This document shows positions 18,701 through 25,173 of a stretch of 64,000 bases of DNA, in pieces. The stretch spans positions 1-64,000 of the forward strand of contig JABAAL010000011.1 of the NCBI GenBank assembly GCA_014238785.1, written 5' to 3'. The translations under genes and the position numbers were made by a program. The notes below the pieces were generated by a model. That model did not search any database, was not told the DNA's origin, and saw only the letters and a program-made list of their open reading frames with translations. The DNA is from Phycisphaerales bacterium (GTDB taxonomy: Bacteria > Planctomycetota > Phycisphaerae > Phycisphaerales > SM1A02). The first letter of the stretch is position 1; every line of letters starts with the position of its first letter.

Positions 18701-19520
18701 TGTTTTCACTGTTGTCACCACTTGTTTGATCATCACCGTTGAGGTCGCCTAAGAGGGTAACTCTATATTGTGTTGGGAGGCGAAAGTCAATGTCAACTTC
18801 GTTACCCATGAAACCACCGTATACCTCAACTCCATCAGATAACCTAAAAGATGCTTCTCGTGGATCGGAAGAGCCACCAGTGTCTGATGGCAGATACGTG
18901 CCTTCGGCAATCCAAATTTGATCACCCATTACCGCAACATCTAAAGCATCTTGTACATCGGTAAACGCAGATGCCCAATCTGTACCGCTGCCCGGATTTG
19001 TATTATCAATATCGACGTACCAAATATTGTTGCCTCCCGAACTGGGATCAATCGTTAACGTACCTTCACCAACATCTCCATTCCAACCGCCAATGCGTAT
19101 GTAGTAAGTAACGCCGTTGGATAGGTAATACTCAATAGCAGAGTAGTAGGATTGGCACCCAGTGCTGCCTGACCCGTCACCGTTGCAAGCAACTTGATTT
19201 GAACAATTACCTTCATAAAGAACAATGGATGTGTCGTAACTCGTTACATCGCAAGTTGTAAAGGTATGTAATCCAGAAGAAGTTGGAACGAATTCAAACC
19301 AAATATCTGGGCTTGCATTCCAGTTCAATGAAGTGCCTGCGCACATTGCATCATCTGGTTCTGGAAAACTTGGAGTCACTGAGAGTGTGGAAAAAGAATT
19401 AGCTCCTGCGTAGGCGTACTTGGGGTCATTGCACTCATCGCCTCCCGGTCCCCCTTGCCCATATGCAAAGGATTGCGTTAAAAACAGTGCAATAACTATG
19501 ATTGAAATAATCTTTCGCAT
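15717..19520 (-). CDS. Large secreted beta-helix and FG-GAP/VCBS repeat protein with dockerin-like tail
   Basis: The start is taken at 19520, where AAGGTGAGAAAG precedes ATG and a clean signal peptide follows (MRKIISIIVIALFLTQSFAYGQ); this gives 1267 residues. Domains in order: a PPC-like beta-sandwich (DIWFEFVPTSSGLHTFTTCD), a right-handed beta-helix region with GGAI/NNxA-type rungs (about 180-560), and another beta-helix-like segment. About six FG-GAP/VCBS-type calcium-binding repeats follow (DLNNDNFSDVAI, DIDDDGDNDVIT, DFDNDGDEDIVV, NFNNDGVEDLAA). The end carries two dockerin-like repeats (DIDGDGFVAVGDILAIIGAWG and DLDESGIVDVGDILLIV). Such proteins are usually adhesins or surface polysaccharide-interacting proteins; no catalytic motif is seen. 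It lies downstream of the tRNA-Pro terminator and convergent to the preceding gene. Confidence 0.9.
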   Translation of the reverse strand: MRKIISIIVIALFLTQSFAYGQGGPGGDECNDPKYAYAGANSFSTLSVTPSFPEPDDAMCAGTSLNWNASPDIWFEFVPTSSGLHTFTTCDVTSYDTSIVLYEGNCSNQVACNGDGSGSTGCQSYYSAIEYYLSNGVTYYIRIGGWNGDVGEGTLTIDPSSGGNNIWYVDIDNTNPGSGTDWASAFTDVQDALDVAVMGDQIWIAEGTYLPSDTGGSSDPREASFRLSDGVEVYGGFMGNEVDIDFRLPTQYRVTLLGDLNGDDQTSGDNSENTYHVVTAEGISTASPILDGVSIVGGNADGSGSNKYGGGIIVKSSGGVIPVPCIVRSCLIRNNVASEGGAVATHSSLDAILMNRCVLANNKANYGGAISNVGYCQINNMLIIANQADIRGGAIYNTGQYFDSINSTIVQNHGGSIGGIYSEFSALQSTNTILWGNTDDFGDNAQFYATAWSGNYNCIQFLDQNLGGIGNIGAHPRFLDEFGGDGLPGTGDENFRLLQRSPCIDAGDTTLVSSPKDLDGNARVVDDPYTADTGVPPSSGGPVVDMGAYEHAFGSNDFWIWSGSNSDYFYDSENWLPQGVPNTGSNCLFSSTGYSDVTFDQTAQIHGMFFTEGSFTLALNWNLLILDAASRPLRVDAFGNGATVTFKDGDIIVKGGLNLDRGNVSFENITLNVGEILLERDAICNFDGWLVGDLTNNGSVLSTAGRDTGSFQIQGFLMHQGDGDASGRLVGSMPFDMYGLTSGVSHDHLAISGAVDMSCSIDLRWNREWTPEVGDSLDLISVGSSSGEPTVVYNSGLPSNLSIRWSSPIALRSSHEVVVETTGPILFGTESTHDLSSANVPSDIVVADLNNDNFSDVAISIPATGGANGSVVILFNNGMSGNTWLGFTESNPILVGIDPMDIEVGDLNDDGTANDLVVANNGSDTVSILSNDNTGTFTKETDVSTDSGPMFITITDFVEETGLSRDDIIVACSSLNASVLNKTTFRSKAINFTHTNSISIPFPGDIDPGDINTDKDIDLIVLDTASTKVRVMDGNGDGTVATVPLGDPLGNPLPSGSGPVELVLFDIDDDGDNDVITVNETSGSLSVLLSDVVSPVRDNGSELGNTSTFSIGTDPDSLTVYDFDNDGDEDIVVSFIGVISGNRELTVIRNDTASPGGTVILSEGDASGSGSEPVKVKHGNFNNDGVEDLAAVIDLGSNGPGIGIYFNATEVVVNCPADIDGDGFVAVGDILAIIGAWGTVNPDFDLDESGIVDVGDILLIVSNWGPC

Positions 19521-19675
19521 CTTTCTCACCTTTGCACCCTTAAGAACGTACTTTGTACTTGGATGCAACTACCACTATGTCATAAAATAGTACAAAGTCG
19601 AGCAAATCTTCTCCATATTCATTTTTAAAGTAGTAATGACGTCCGATAGGCGCTAAAAACGACTTTGGTAAAGTT

Positions 19676-19710
19676 AAAAGAGCCCCACATCTTTGATGTG
19701 GGGCTCTTTT
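19676..19710 (-). terminator. Perfect bidirectional-type terminator after tRNA-Pro
   Basis: Sixteen-base arms, AAAAGAGCCCCACATC (19676-19691) and GATGTGGGGCTCTTTT (19695-19710), surround a 3-nt loop. It begins 2 nt past the tRNA discriminator base, so it probably also defines the 3' precursor end of the tRNA. Confidence 0.96.
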
Positions 19711-19712
19711 AA

Positions 19713-19786
19713 TCGGGGTGACAGGATTTGAACCTGCGGCCTCTTGTTCCCAAAACAAGCGCTCTGCCAAGCTGAGCTACACCCCG
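19713..19786 (-). tRNA. tRNA-Pro (anticodon UGG)
   Basis: The 74-nt gene folds as a standard cloverleaf. The 7-bp acceptor stem CGGGGTG/CACCCCG is followed by discriminator A. The anticodon arm CTTGT-TTTGGGA-ACAAG gives anticodon TGG. The T arm contains GGTTCAAATCC. CCA is not encoded and must be added after transcription. It lies 37 nt downstream of nuoA on the same strand and runs straight into a terminator. Confidence 0.97.
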
Positions 19787-19823
19787 CGTTTGCGAACGTG
19801 GCATTCTACATCAAAAGGTCATT

Positions 19824-20201
19824 TCAATCCCAGTTGAAAACACCCTTTTTCCACGCATATATGTACGCAACGATTGAAGTGCCGAGGAAGAACAAAATTC
19901 GACCAAGGAATAACGTTGCCTCTTGGCTACCTTGGGCTAGTTGTGAAAAATCAACAGCCCATGGGTAGAGGAAGATAATTTCTATATCAAAGACAAGAAA
20001 TGTCATTGCCAAGATGTAAAAGCGAATATTAAACCTTTTCCGTGCAGTTCCAATGGGATCCACCCCGCACTCATACGTGGTGTCTTTTACCTTGCCAGAA
20101 CGCTTTGGGCCAAGTAGCCCAGAGGCGATTATATTAATTGCCCCAAAGCCAACAGCCATGAGAATGATCAACAGCACGGGGAGATAATTTGTGAAATTCA
20201 T
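19824..20201 (-). CDS. nuoA: NADH-quinone oxidoreductase subunit A
   Basis: The 125-residue protein is a membrane subunit of respiratory complex I and helps form the quinone-site region. It has three membrane segments (about 6-28, 68-88 and 96-115). The family hallmarks are present: a loop with YECGVDPIG (the conserved Cys) followed by RFNIRFYILAMTFLVFDIEIIFLYPWA. It is unusual in standing alone: nuoB and later genes do not follow, and a tRNA-Pro plus terminator closes the transcript. The rest of complex I must be elsewhere. Confidence 0.95.
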   Translation of the reverse strand: MNFTNYLPVLLIILMAVGFGAINIIASGLLGPKRSGKVKDTTYECGVDPIGTARKRFNIRFYILAMTFLVFDIEIIFLYPWAVDFSQLAQGSQEATLFLGRILFFLGTSIVAYIYAWKKGVFNWD

Positions 20202-20596
20202 GAGAGGGCGGATTGTAACAAATTCAACAGGGTTGATCCCTATTCAGTAGTGAAACGGAAAAATTCCTCCGAGGAGTTTTTTTGGAGACGGTGACAGTTC
20301 ACAAAAAACCCCCTAAAACGGTGGTGGGTCCGTCTCAGGGGGGGGAAGAGAAGGAGTTGATTCACCCTAAGGTGGCAACTCCGCACAGGTGCCTCAGTTC
20401 ATCCTTGATCTGGGCGAAGGTCACAATTGTTAAAGCTACATTTTCTGAAGATGGTGTTCCGTCTAAGGGCGGAACATGAGAGTGCTACCGTTCCATCGGC
20501 GCACCCCTCGAGCAAGTGGTTCCTTCCTCTTACTTGTACATAATCAGTCATCCGTGTTTAACTCCAACAACCCCCAGCCAGTTCTCTCCTAATTTT
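20202..20596. other. Structured intergenic region between nuoA and nrdJ (possible ncRNA or leader)
   Basis: This 395-nt stretch has no supported gene. It contains a dense set of pairings: GAGACGG/CCGTCTC (20285-20291 with 20330-20336); GGAGTTG/CAACTCC (20353-20359 with 20376-20382) enclosing CACC-CTAA-GGTG; GCAC-AG-GTGC (20383-20392); and GTTCCG/CGGAAC (20456-20461 with 20470-20475) inside GATGG/CCATC (20450-20454 with 20493-20497). The GGAAC at 20471 could instead pair with GTTCC at 20490, so mutually exclusive folds exist. It may be a nuoA leader, the 3' UTR of nrdJ or a separate small RNA. I do not recognise 6S RNA, SRP RNA, RNase P RNA or tmRNA. Confidence 0.45.
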
Positions 20597-23500
20597 TCAT
20601 GAGCAGCCAAGTGAATCTCCGCAATTCATGCATTTGTAACAAGTTCCATTTCGAACAGTAATTGCTCCGCATGAGGGACATGCCGGCGCATCACCCTGCA
20701 TCTTCGCATTCGACTGACTTAGCGAAGATTGCGCGGTTATTTCTTCTACTTGGACGCTGCTTTTCGAAGTTTGGATACTTAATCGATCGTATCTCTCTTG
20801 TACAACGACTGCATCGGTCTTCGCTTTTCCCGTGGAGACCTTCGGTGTAATTCCACCAAGGTCGGTGCTCACAGAATCGCGGCGAGTTATATTTGTATCT
20901 TCTTGTGGTAGTCCTGACCATCGTTTGTCCTCCTTGACTGGTGTGGTCCGTTTCATAGGTTCTGGGTGATTCGGCAACGTTGAAGTTGCAGCACGGTTTG
21001 GTAAATTCGCTTCTTTGTATCCTTCAATGAATTGCATACCCATCCACTGGAAGATGTAATCCACTAAACTTTTTGCAAATGGGATGTCGCGATTAGTCGT
21101 AATGCCTTGCGGCTCGAATCGTTGGTATGCAAACTTGCTGACTAAACTTTCAATCGGAACACCATATTGCAATGCAACACTAATTGCGGTTCCGAGACTG
21201 TCCATTAATCCGCCAATTGTTGAACCTTCTTTTGACATGGTGATAAAGAGTTCGCCGGGGCCGCCTGTTTCGTACATGCCAACGGTGAGGTATCCCTCGT
21301 GCCCAGCAACATTAAAGTGGTGGGTAATACTTCTTCGTGTGTCAGGAAGCCGACGGCGCATTGGTTTTTCAATAATTTTCTCAACTATTTTTTCAATGAC
21401 TTTTGGTTGATCTTCTTTCGCCATATCGGCAGCAGCGATGACTTCATTTGCAATTTCTTCATATGCTGCAGCAACTTCAACTTCGTCCTCATCATCGTCC
21501 AGAATGACATCAACTTTAGCATTAAGGGGCTGGCTTAACTTACAACCGTCGCGGTATAGGGCGTTCGCTTTAAGCCCAAGTTCCCAACTAAGCCAGTAGG
21601 ACTTGGCGATGTCTTGGGTTGTTGCTTCGTTTGGAAGATTGATTGTTTTTGAAATGGCACCGGTAATAAATGGTTGGCAAGCAGCCATCATCCGGATGTG
21701 CCCCTCGGCGGCAATGTAACGGATGCCAGTCTCGCCACATCGATTTGCACAATCAAATACGGGTAAATGATCTTCTGCGAGGTTTGGAGCCCCCTCGATA
21801 GTGCCCGTTCCACAGATACGTCGATTCAACTCGGAGATTTCATCGTTTGTCAGACCAAGAAGTTGGAGTCCGTTGAACGAAGGGTTAGCAGTTGCTTCTT
21901 CTCGTGAAGTGCCGAGCGCTTCAAGGACATGCTCAGGCATCAACCATGCAGCAAACGCGAATGATAATTCAAACACAGTTGGCAACGAGTCGTTCATCGT
22001 GTCGATTTCTTCCTCGGAGTACCCATTGTTGAGTAGGAATTTTGTGAACGAAATGGTTTCGCCATCGTCTGCGACGGTCTTTGGCATTGGCGTGTCAAGG
22101 ATGAGCGTGCCCATCACGTACAACATTATTTGTTCAACTTCGTGTGAGCTGTATCCAAGTGCAAGGAGCGCTGGCCGTAATGATTGATTTGCTATTTTGA
22201 AGTAGCCGCCACCTGCGAGTTTCTTGAATTTGGTTAACGCAAAGTCTGGTTCAACGCCAGTCGTATCGCAATCCATCAATAAACCAATTGTTCCGGTTGG
22301 GGCGATGACTGTGACTTGAGCGTTACGGAATCCATGGCGCCCGCCGAGGTCAAGCGCTTCGTCCCATGCTTGTACCGCACGACCAAGTAAGGCGCCAGCA
22401 TTAGTAATATTGATGGTGTCATCAAGGAAGAGCGAGTGGTTTATCGGCACTGGTGCGAGTCGGAGTTTTTCATATTCGCCACTGTCACGTGCAACACCGT
22501 TTGCTGCTCGTTGATGGTTTCGGATTACTCTGAGCATGTCATCTGCGTTGTCAGCAAAACCATCAAAAGGTCCAAATTCTGCTGCCATTTGAGCGCTTAC
22601 GGCGTACGACCGACCAGTAAGCGTTGCTGTAATTGCACCGCAAACGGCTCGACCAGCTTCGCTGTCGTATGCAATGCCCGCTTGCATGAGCATTGCGCCT
22701 AGGTTTGCAAAACCAAGGCCGAGTGTGCGGTAGCGCCAGCTTTGATACGCAATTGCTTCAGATGGAAAGGCAGCCATCAAGACCGAAATTTCAAGGACGA
22801 TTGTCCAGAGCCGAACAGCATGTTCAAAAGAATCAACGTCAAACATACGAGTGTCGCTGTCATAAAACTTGAGCAAGTTAAGCGATGCAAGGTTACACGC
22901 AGTGTCATCGAGGAACATGTATTCGCTGCATGGGTTAGAGGCGTTAATCCGACCGCTCTTTGGACAAGTATGCCACTCGTTAATAGAAGTGTCAAACTGT
23001 ACGCCAGGGTCAGCGCAGTGCCATGCAGCATCGCAGATTGTGTCCCACAATTCTAGAGCAGGAACCGTTTTTGCAATTTCTCCATCCGTTCGTTGAATCA
23101 AGTTCCAATCTTCTTCGCGGTCAACGGCTTCGAGGAAGTCGTGCGAAAGTCGAACGGAGTTATTTGAGTTTTGACCAGCGACTGTTTGGTACGCTTCTCC
23201 ATTGAAATCGTAATCGAGCGCGAGTCCGAGGTCTTTTGCTTGTTGTTGCTGCTCTGTTGTAAGATGCTTCATGCCTTCAACAAGAGCTGCAACTTTAATT
23301 TCTTCGCGGACTTTCCACGTCACAAATTCTTCAATATCTGGATGGTCGACATCGAGGCAAACCATCTTTGCAGCACGACGGGTAGTGCCGCCGGACTTGA
23401 TTGCACCAGCAGCACTATCTCCAATTTTGAGGAAACTCATGAGTCCACTTGATTTACCGCCGCCAGAAAGCGGTTCGTTTCCACCTCGAAGCGATGAGAA

Positions 23501-24154
23501 GTTTGAACCGGTGCCTGAACCATATTTGAACAGCCGTGCTTCGCGAGTCCAAAGATCCATAATGCCGCCCTCGTTGACGAGATCATCAGAAACGGATTGG
23601 ATGAAGCAGGCGTGTGGTTGTGGGTGAGAGTATGCATCGTCGGCAGGGGTGACAGCGCCCGTTTCTGGGTCAGAAACAAAGTGTCCCTGTGCGGGGCCTG
23701 AAATCCCGTATGCCCAATTTAGGCCAGTGTTAAACCACTGAGGGCTATTTGGAGCGCTTACTTGGTTGAGCATCATCCAAGAGAGTTCATCGTAGAACGC
23801 TTGTGCATCCTCAGGTGTGTCGAAGTAGCCGTGGGATTCGCCCCAACTTCGCCAGCATCCAGCAAGCCGGTGAATAACTTGTTGGGCAGATTTTTCTGAA
23901 CCTGTGACCGCCTTGCCTTCTTTATCGAGTTCGGGTGTACCGTCTTCGTTCATTTGCGGTACGCCCGCCTTGCGGAAGTACTTGCTGACCATAATGTCGG
24001 CGGCAAGTTGACTCCATTTTGCAGGGATCTCAGCGTCATTCATTTCGAATACGACAGATCCATCTGCATTAGTAATTTTTGTTGAACGAGTGGACCACTC
24101 AATGGTGTCCCAAACATTTTCGCCTGTTGTTGTAAATCTTCTTTGTATTTTCAT
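20597..24154 (-). CDS. nrdJ: Adenosylcobalamin-dependent (class II) ribonucleotide reductase
   Basis: The 1185-residue protein makes deoxyribonucleotides from ribonucleotides with a B12-generated thiyl radical, independent of oxygen. Visible parts are the N-terminal class II RNR segment (WSQLAADIMVSKYFRKAGVPQ), the substrate and active-site barrel (FNTGLNWAYG, NPCSEYMFLDDTACNLASLNLL, and the APTGTIGLLMDCDTTGVEPDFAL loop), a TSCPD-like region, and a C-terminal zinc ribbon (CPSCG...CYKCMNCG). It follows dcd by 52 nt on the minus strand, so two dNTP-supply enzymes are likely co-transcribed. B12 dependence means the cell must make or import cobalamin. Confidence 0.97.
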   Translation of the reverse strand: MKIQRRFTTTGENVWDTIEWSTRSTKITNADGSVVFEMNDAEIPAKWSQLAADIMVSKYFRKAGVPQMNEDGTPELDKEGKAVTGSEKSAQQVIHRLAGCWRSWGESHGYFDTPEDAQAFYDELSWMMLNQVSAPNSPQWFNTGLNWAYGISGPAQGHFVSDPETGAVTPADDAYSHPQPHACFIQSVSDDLVNEGGIMDLWTREARLFKYGSGTGSNFSSLRGGNEPLSGGGKSSGLMSFLKIGDSAAGAIKSGGTTRRAAKMVCLDVDHPDIEEFVTWKVREEIKVAALVEGMKHLTTEQQQQAKDLGLALDYDFNGEAYQTVAGQNSNNSVRLSHDFLEAVDREEDWNLIQRTDGEIAKTVPALELWDTICDAAWHCADPGVQFDTSINEWHTCPKSGRINASNPCSEYMFLDDTACNLASLNLLKFYDSDTRMFDVDSFEHAVRLWTIVLEISVLMAAFPSEAIAYQSWRYRTLGLGFANLGAMLMQAGIAYDSEAGRAVCGAITATLTGRSYAVSAQMAAEFGPFDGFADNADDMLRVIRNHQRAANGVARDSGEYEKLRLAPVPINHSLFLDDTINITNAGALLGRAVQAWDEALDLGGRHGFRNAQVTVIAPTGTIGLLMDCDTTGVEPDFALTKFKKLAGGGYFKIANQSLRPALLALGYSSHEVEQIMLYVMGTLILDTPMPKTVADDGETISFTKFLLNNGYSEEEIDTMNDSLPTVFELSFAFAAWLMPEHVLEALGTSREEATANPSFNGLQLLGLTNDEISELNRRICGTGTIEGAPNLAEDHLPVFDCANRCGETGIRYIAAEGHIRMMAACQPFITGAISKTINLPNEATTQDIAKSYWLSWELGLKANALYRDGCKLSQPLNAKVDVILDDDEDEVEVAAAYEEIANEVIAAADMAKEDQPKVIEKIVEKIIEKPMRRRLPDTRRSITHHFNVAGHEGYLTVGMYETGGPGELFITMSKEGSTIGGLMDSLGTAISVALQYGVPIESLVSKFAYQRFEPQGITTNRDIPFAKSLVDYIFQWMGMQFIEGYKEANLPNRAATSTLPNHPEPMKRTTPVKEDKRWSGLPQEDTNITRRDSVSTDLGGITPKVSTGKAKTDAVVVQERYDRLSIQTSKSSVQVEEITAQSSLSQSNAKMQGDAPACPSCGAITVRNGTCYKCMNCGDSLGCS

Positions 24155-24206
24155 CTGTACTTGTTTGCTTCCGTGCTTGTCTAACTGGTTTTCTTTACTG
24201 CTTGTC

Positions 24207-24803
24207 TCAATTGATATATGGAGTTACTTGTAACGAGTCGACCATTGGGAGGGTGAGTCCTTCTTGGTCTTGATATTTTCCTTTTTTATCTGCGTAGCTG
24301 ACGTCGCAAACTTCTGATGCTTCTAGGAAGATGAGCTGAGCTATACCTTCGTTTACGTAAATTTTTGCTGGTAGGGGAGTCGTGTTGCTTATCTCTAATG
24401 TGATTTTTCCACGCCATTGTGGTTCAAGTGGCGTGACGTTTACGATAAGTCCGCAACGAGCATAGGTGGACTTCCCAACACAAATTGCTAGAATATTCCT
24501 TGGAATTTCAAACACTTCAACCGTTTCGCAGAGAACAAAACTGTTTGGTGGAATGACAATGTAGTCGTTGCCTGTGTCAACAGTATCAACGCTTAGGAAC
24601 AAATCGTCAGTGAATTGTTTGGGGTCAATAATTGCAATGCCACCCGAAGTTGCGTTTGTAAAAATTTTGAACTTTGTTCCAACGCGAACGTCATACCCAT
24701 AACTTGAAACGCCGTACGAAATGGTACCGGATCTTGTTGCGTTCTTTTGGAATGGTTCAATTGAGATTAACTCCTCAATTTGTCGGTCGCATAATACGGT
24801 CAT
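24207..24803 (-). CDS. dcd: dCTP deaminase
   Basis: The 198-residue protein converts dCTP to dUTP for thymidylate synthesis; some relatives also hydrolyse dUTP to dUMP. Motifs of the trimeric dUTPase-like fold are present: [10 protein letters not shown] (33-42), [10 protein letters not shown] (110-119), and [16 protein letters not shown] (123-138) with the catalytic glutamate E127, plus the late [11 protein letters not shown] strand. It is the first gene of a dcd-nrdJ pair. Upstream is a perfect 20-bp palindrome that may control the pair. Whether it is mono- or bifunctional cannot be read reliably here. Confidence 0.95.
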   Translation of the reverse strand: MTVLCDRQIEELISIEPFQKNATRSGTISYGVSSYGYDVRVGTKFKIFTNATSGGIAIIDPKQFTDDLFLSVDTVDTGNDYIVIPPNSFVLCETVEVFEIPRNILAICVGKSTYARCGLIVNVTPLEPQWRGKITLEISNTTPLPAKIYVNEGIAQLIFLEASEVCDVSYADKKGKYQDQEGLTLPMVDSLQVTPYIN

Positions 24804-25173
24804 CTACTCGCCTCTCCTAAAGATCCCCTGAAAAAACATAAATCACTCGTTTTTACGTAAAAACGATAATGGACGTGGTTTTTACCCAGATATCTGCTGT
24901 TTTTTCTGTCTGTTTTCAGCAAGTATTGAAGTCTTCCACACATTGTTATCGTACCACTACATCTTGGGTCTGCAATAACACAAACCACAAAATATCGTAT
25001 CTATCTTTAGATAGTTCTAACCGCATTTACTATCGGAGGTTAAAAAAGGATAAGCAGGTATGGAATTGTGGATAGAGTGTTTGGTATTAATTTGACACCT
25101 ATTTGAAATTGCCTATGTTGCCATTTTTAGTCTTTCAGCTACGATTGTTCCAAATTTCTCGTAACTTGACTCA
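24804..25173. other. Divergent promoter region between dcd-nrdJ and the UvrD-type helicase
   Basis: This 370-nt stretch is AT-rich. Besides the palindrome at 24847-24866 it has a third GTTTTTAC half-site at 24878-24885 and a CTATC-TTTA-GATAG hairpin. A possible 11-codon leader ORF (25060-25095) sits behind AAAGGATAAGCAGGT. No NrdR box pair of the standard ACACWATATATWGTGT form was found by eye. No other gene is supported. Confidence 0.4.
24847..24866. promoter_or_regulatory. Perfect 20-bp palindrome upstream of dcd-nrdJ
   Basis: TCGTTTTTACGTAAAAACGA is fully self-complementary and lies 43 nt upstream of the dcd start. It consists of two head-to-head GTTTTTAC half-sites; a third copy lies at 24878-24885. 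This is the expected form of a dimeric repressor operator. The regulator is unknown. Confidence 0.6.

Noticed and set aside
20202-20596. 6S, SRP, RNase P or tmRNA identity for the structured region
   Set aside because: None of the conserved cores of these RNAs can be seen on either strand.
24980-25030. NrdR box candidates (CACAAAATATCGT) before dcd-nrdJ
   Set aside because: Symmetry and pairing of two boxes are poor; the perfect palindrome at 24847 is the stronger signal.
25060-25095. 11-codon leader ORF before the helicase
   Set aside because: Has a weak ribosome-binding sequence but no sign of attenuation structure; kept only as a note in the intergenic feature.
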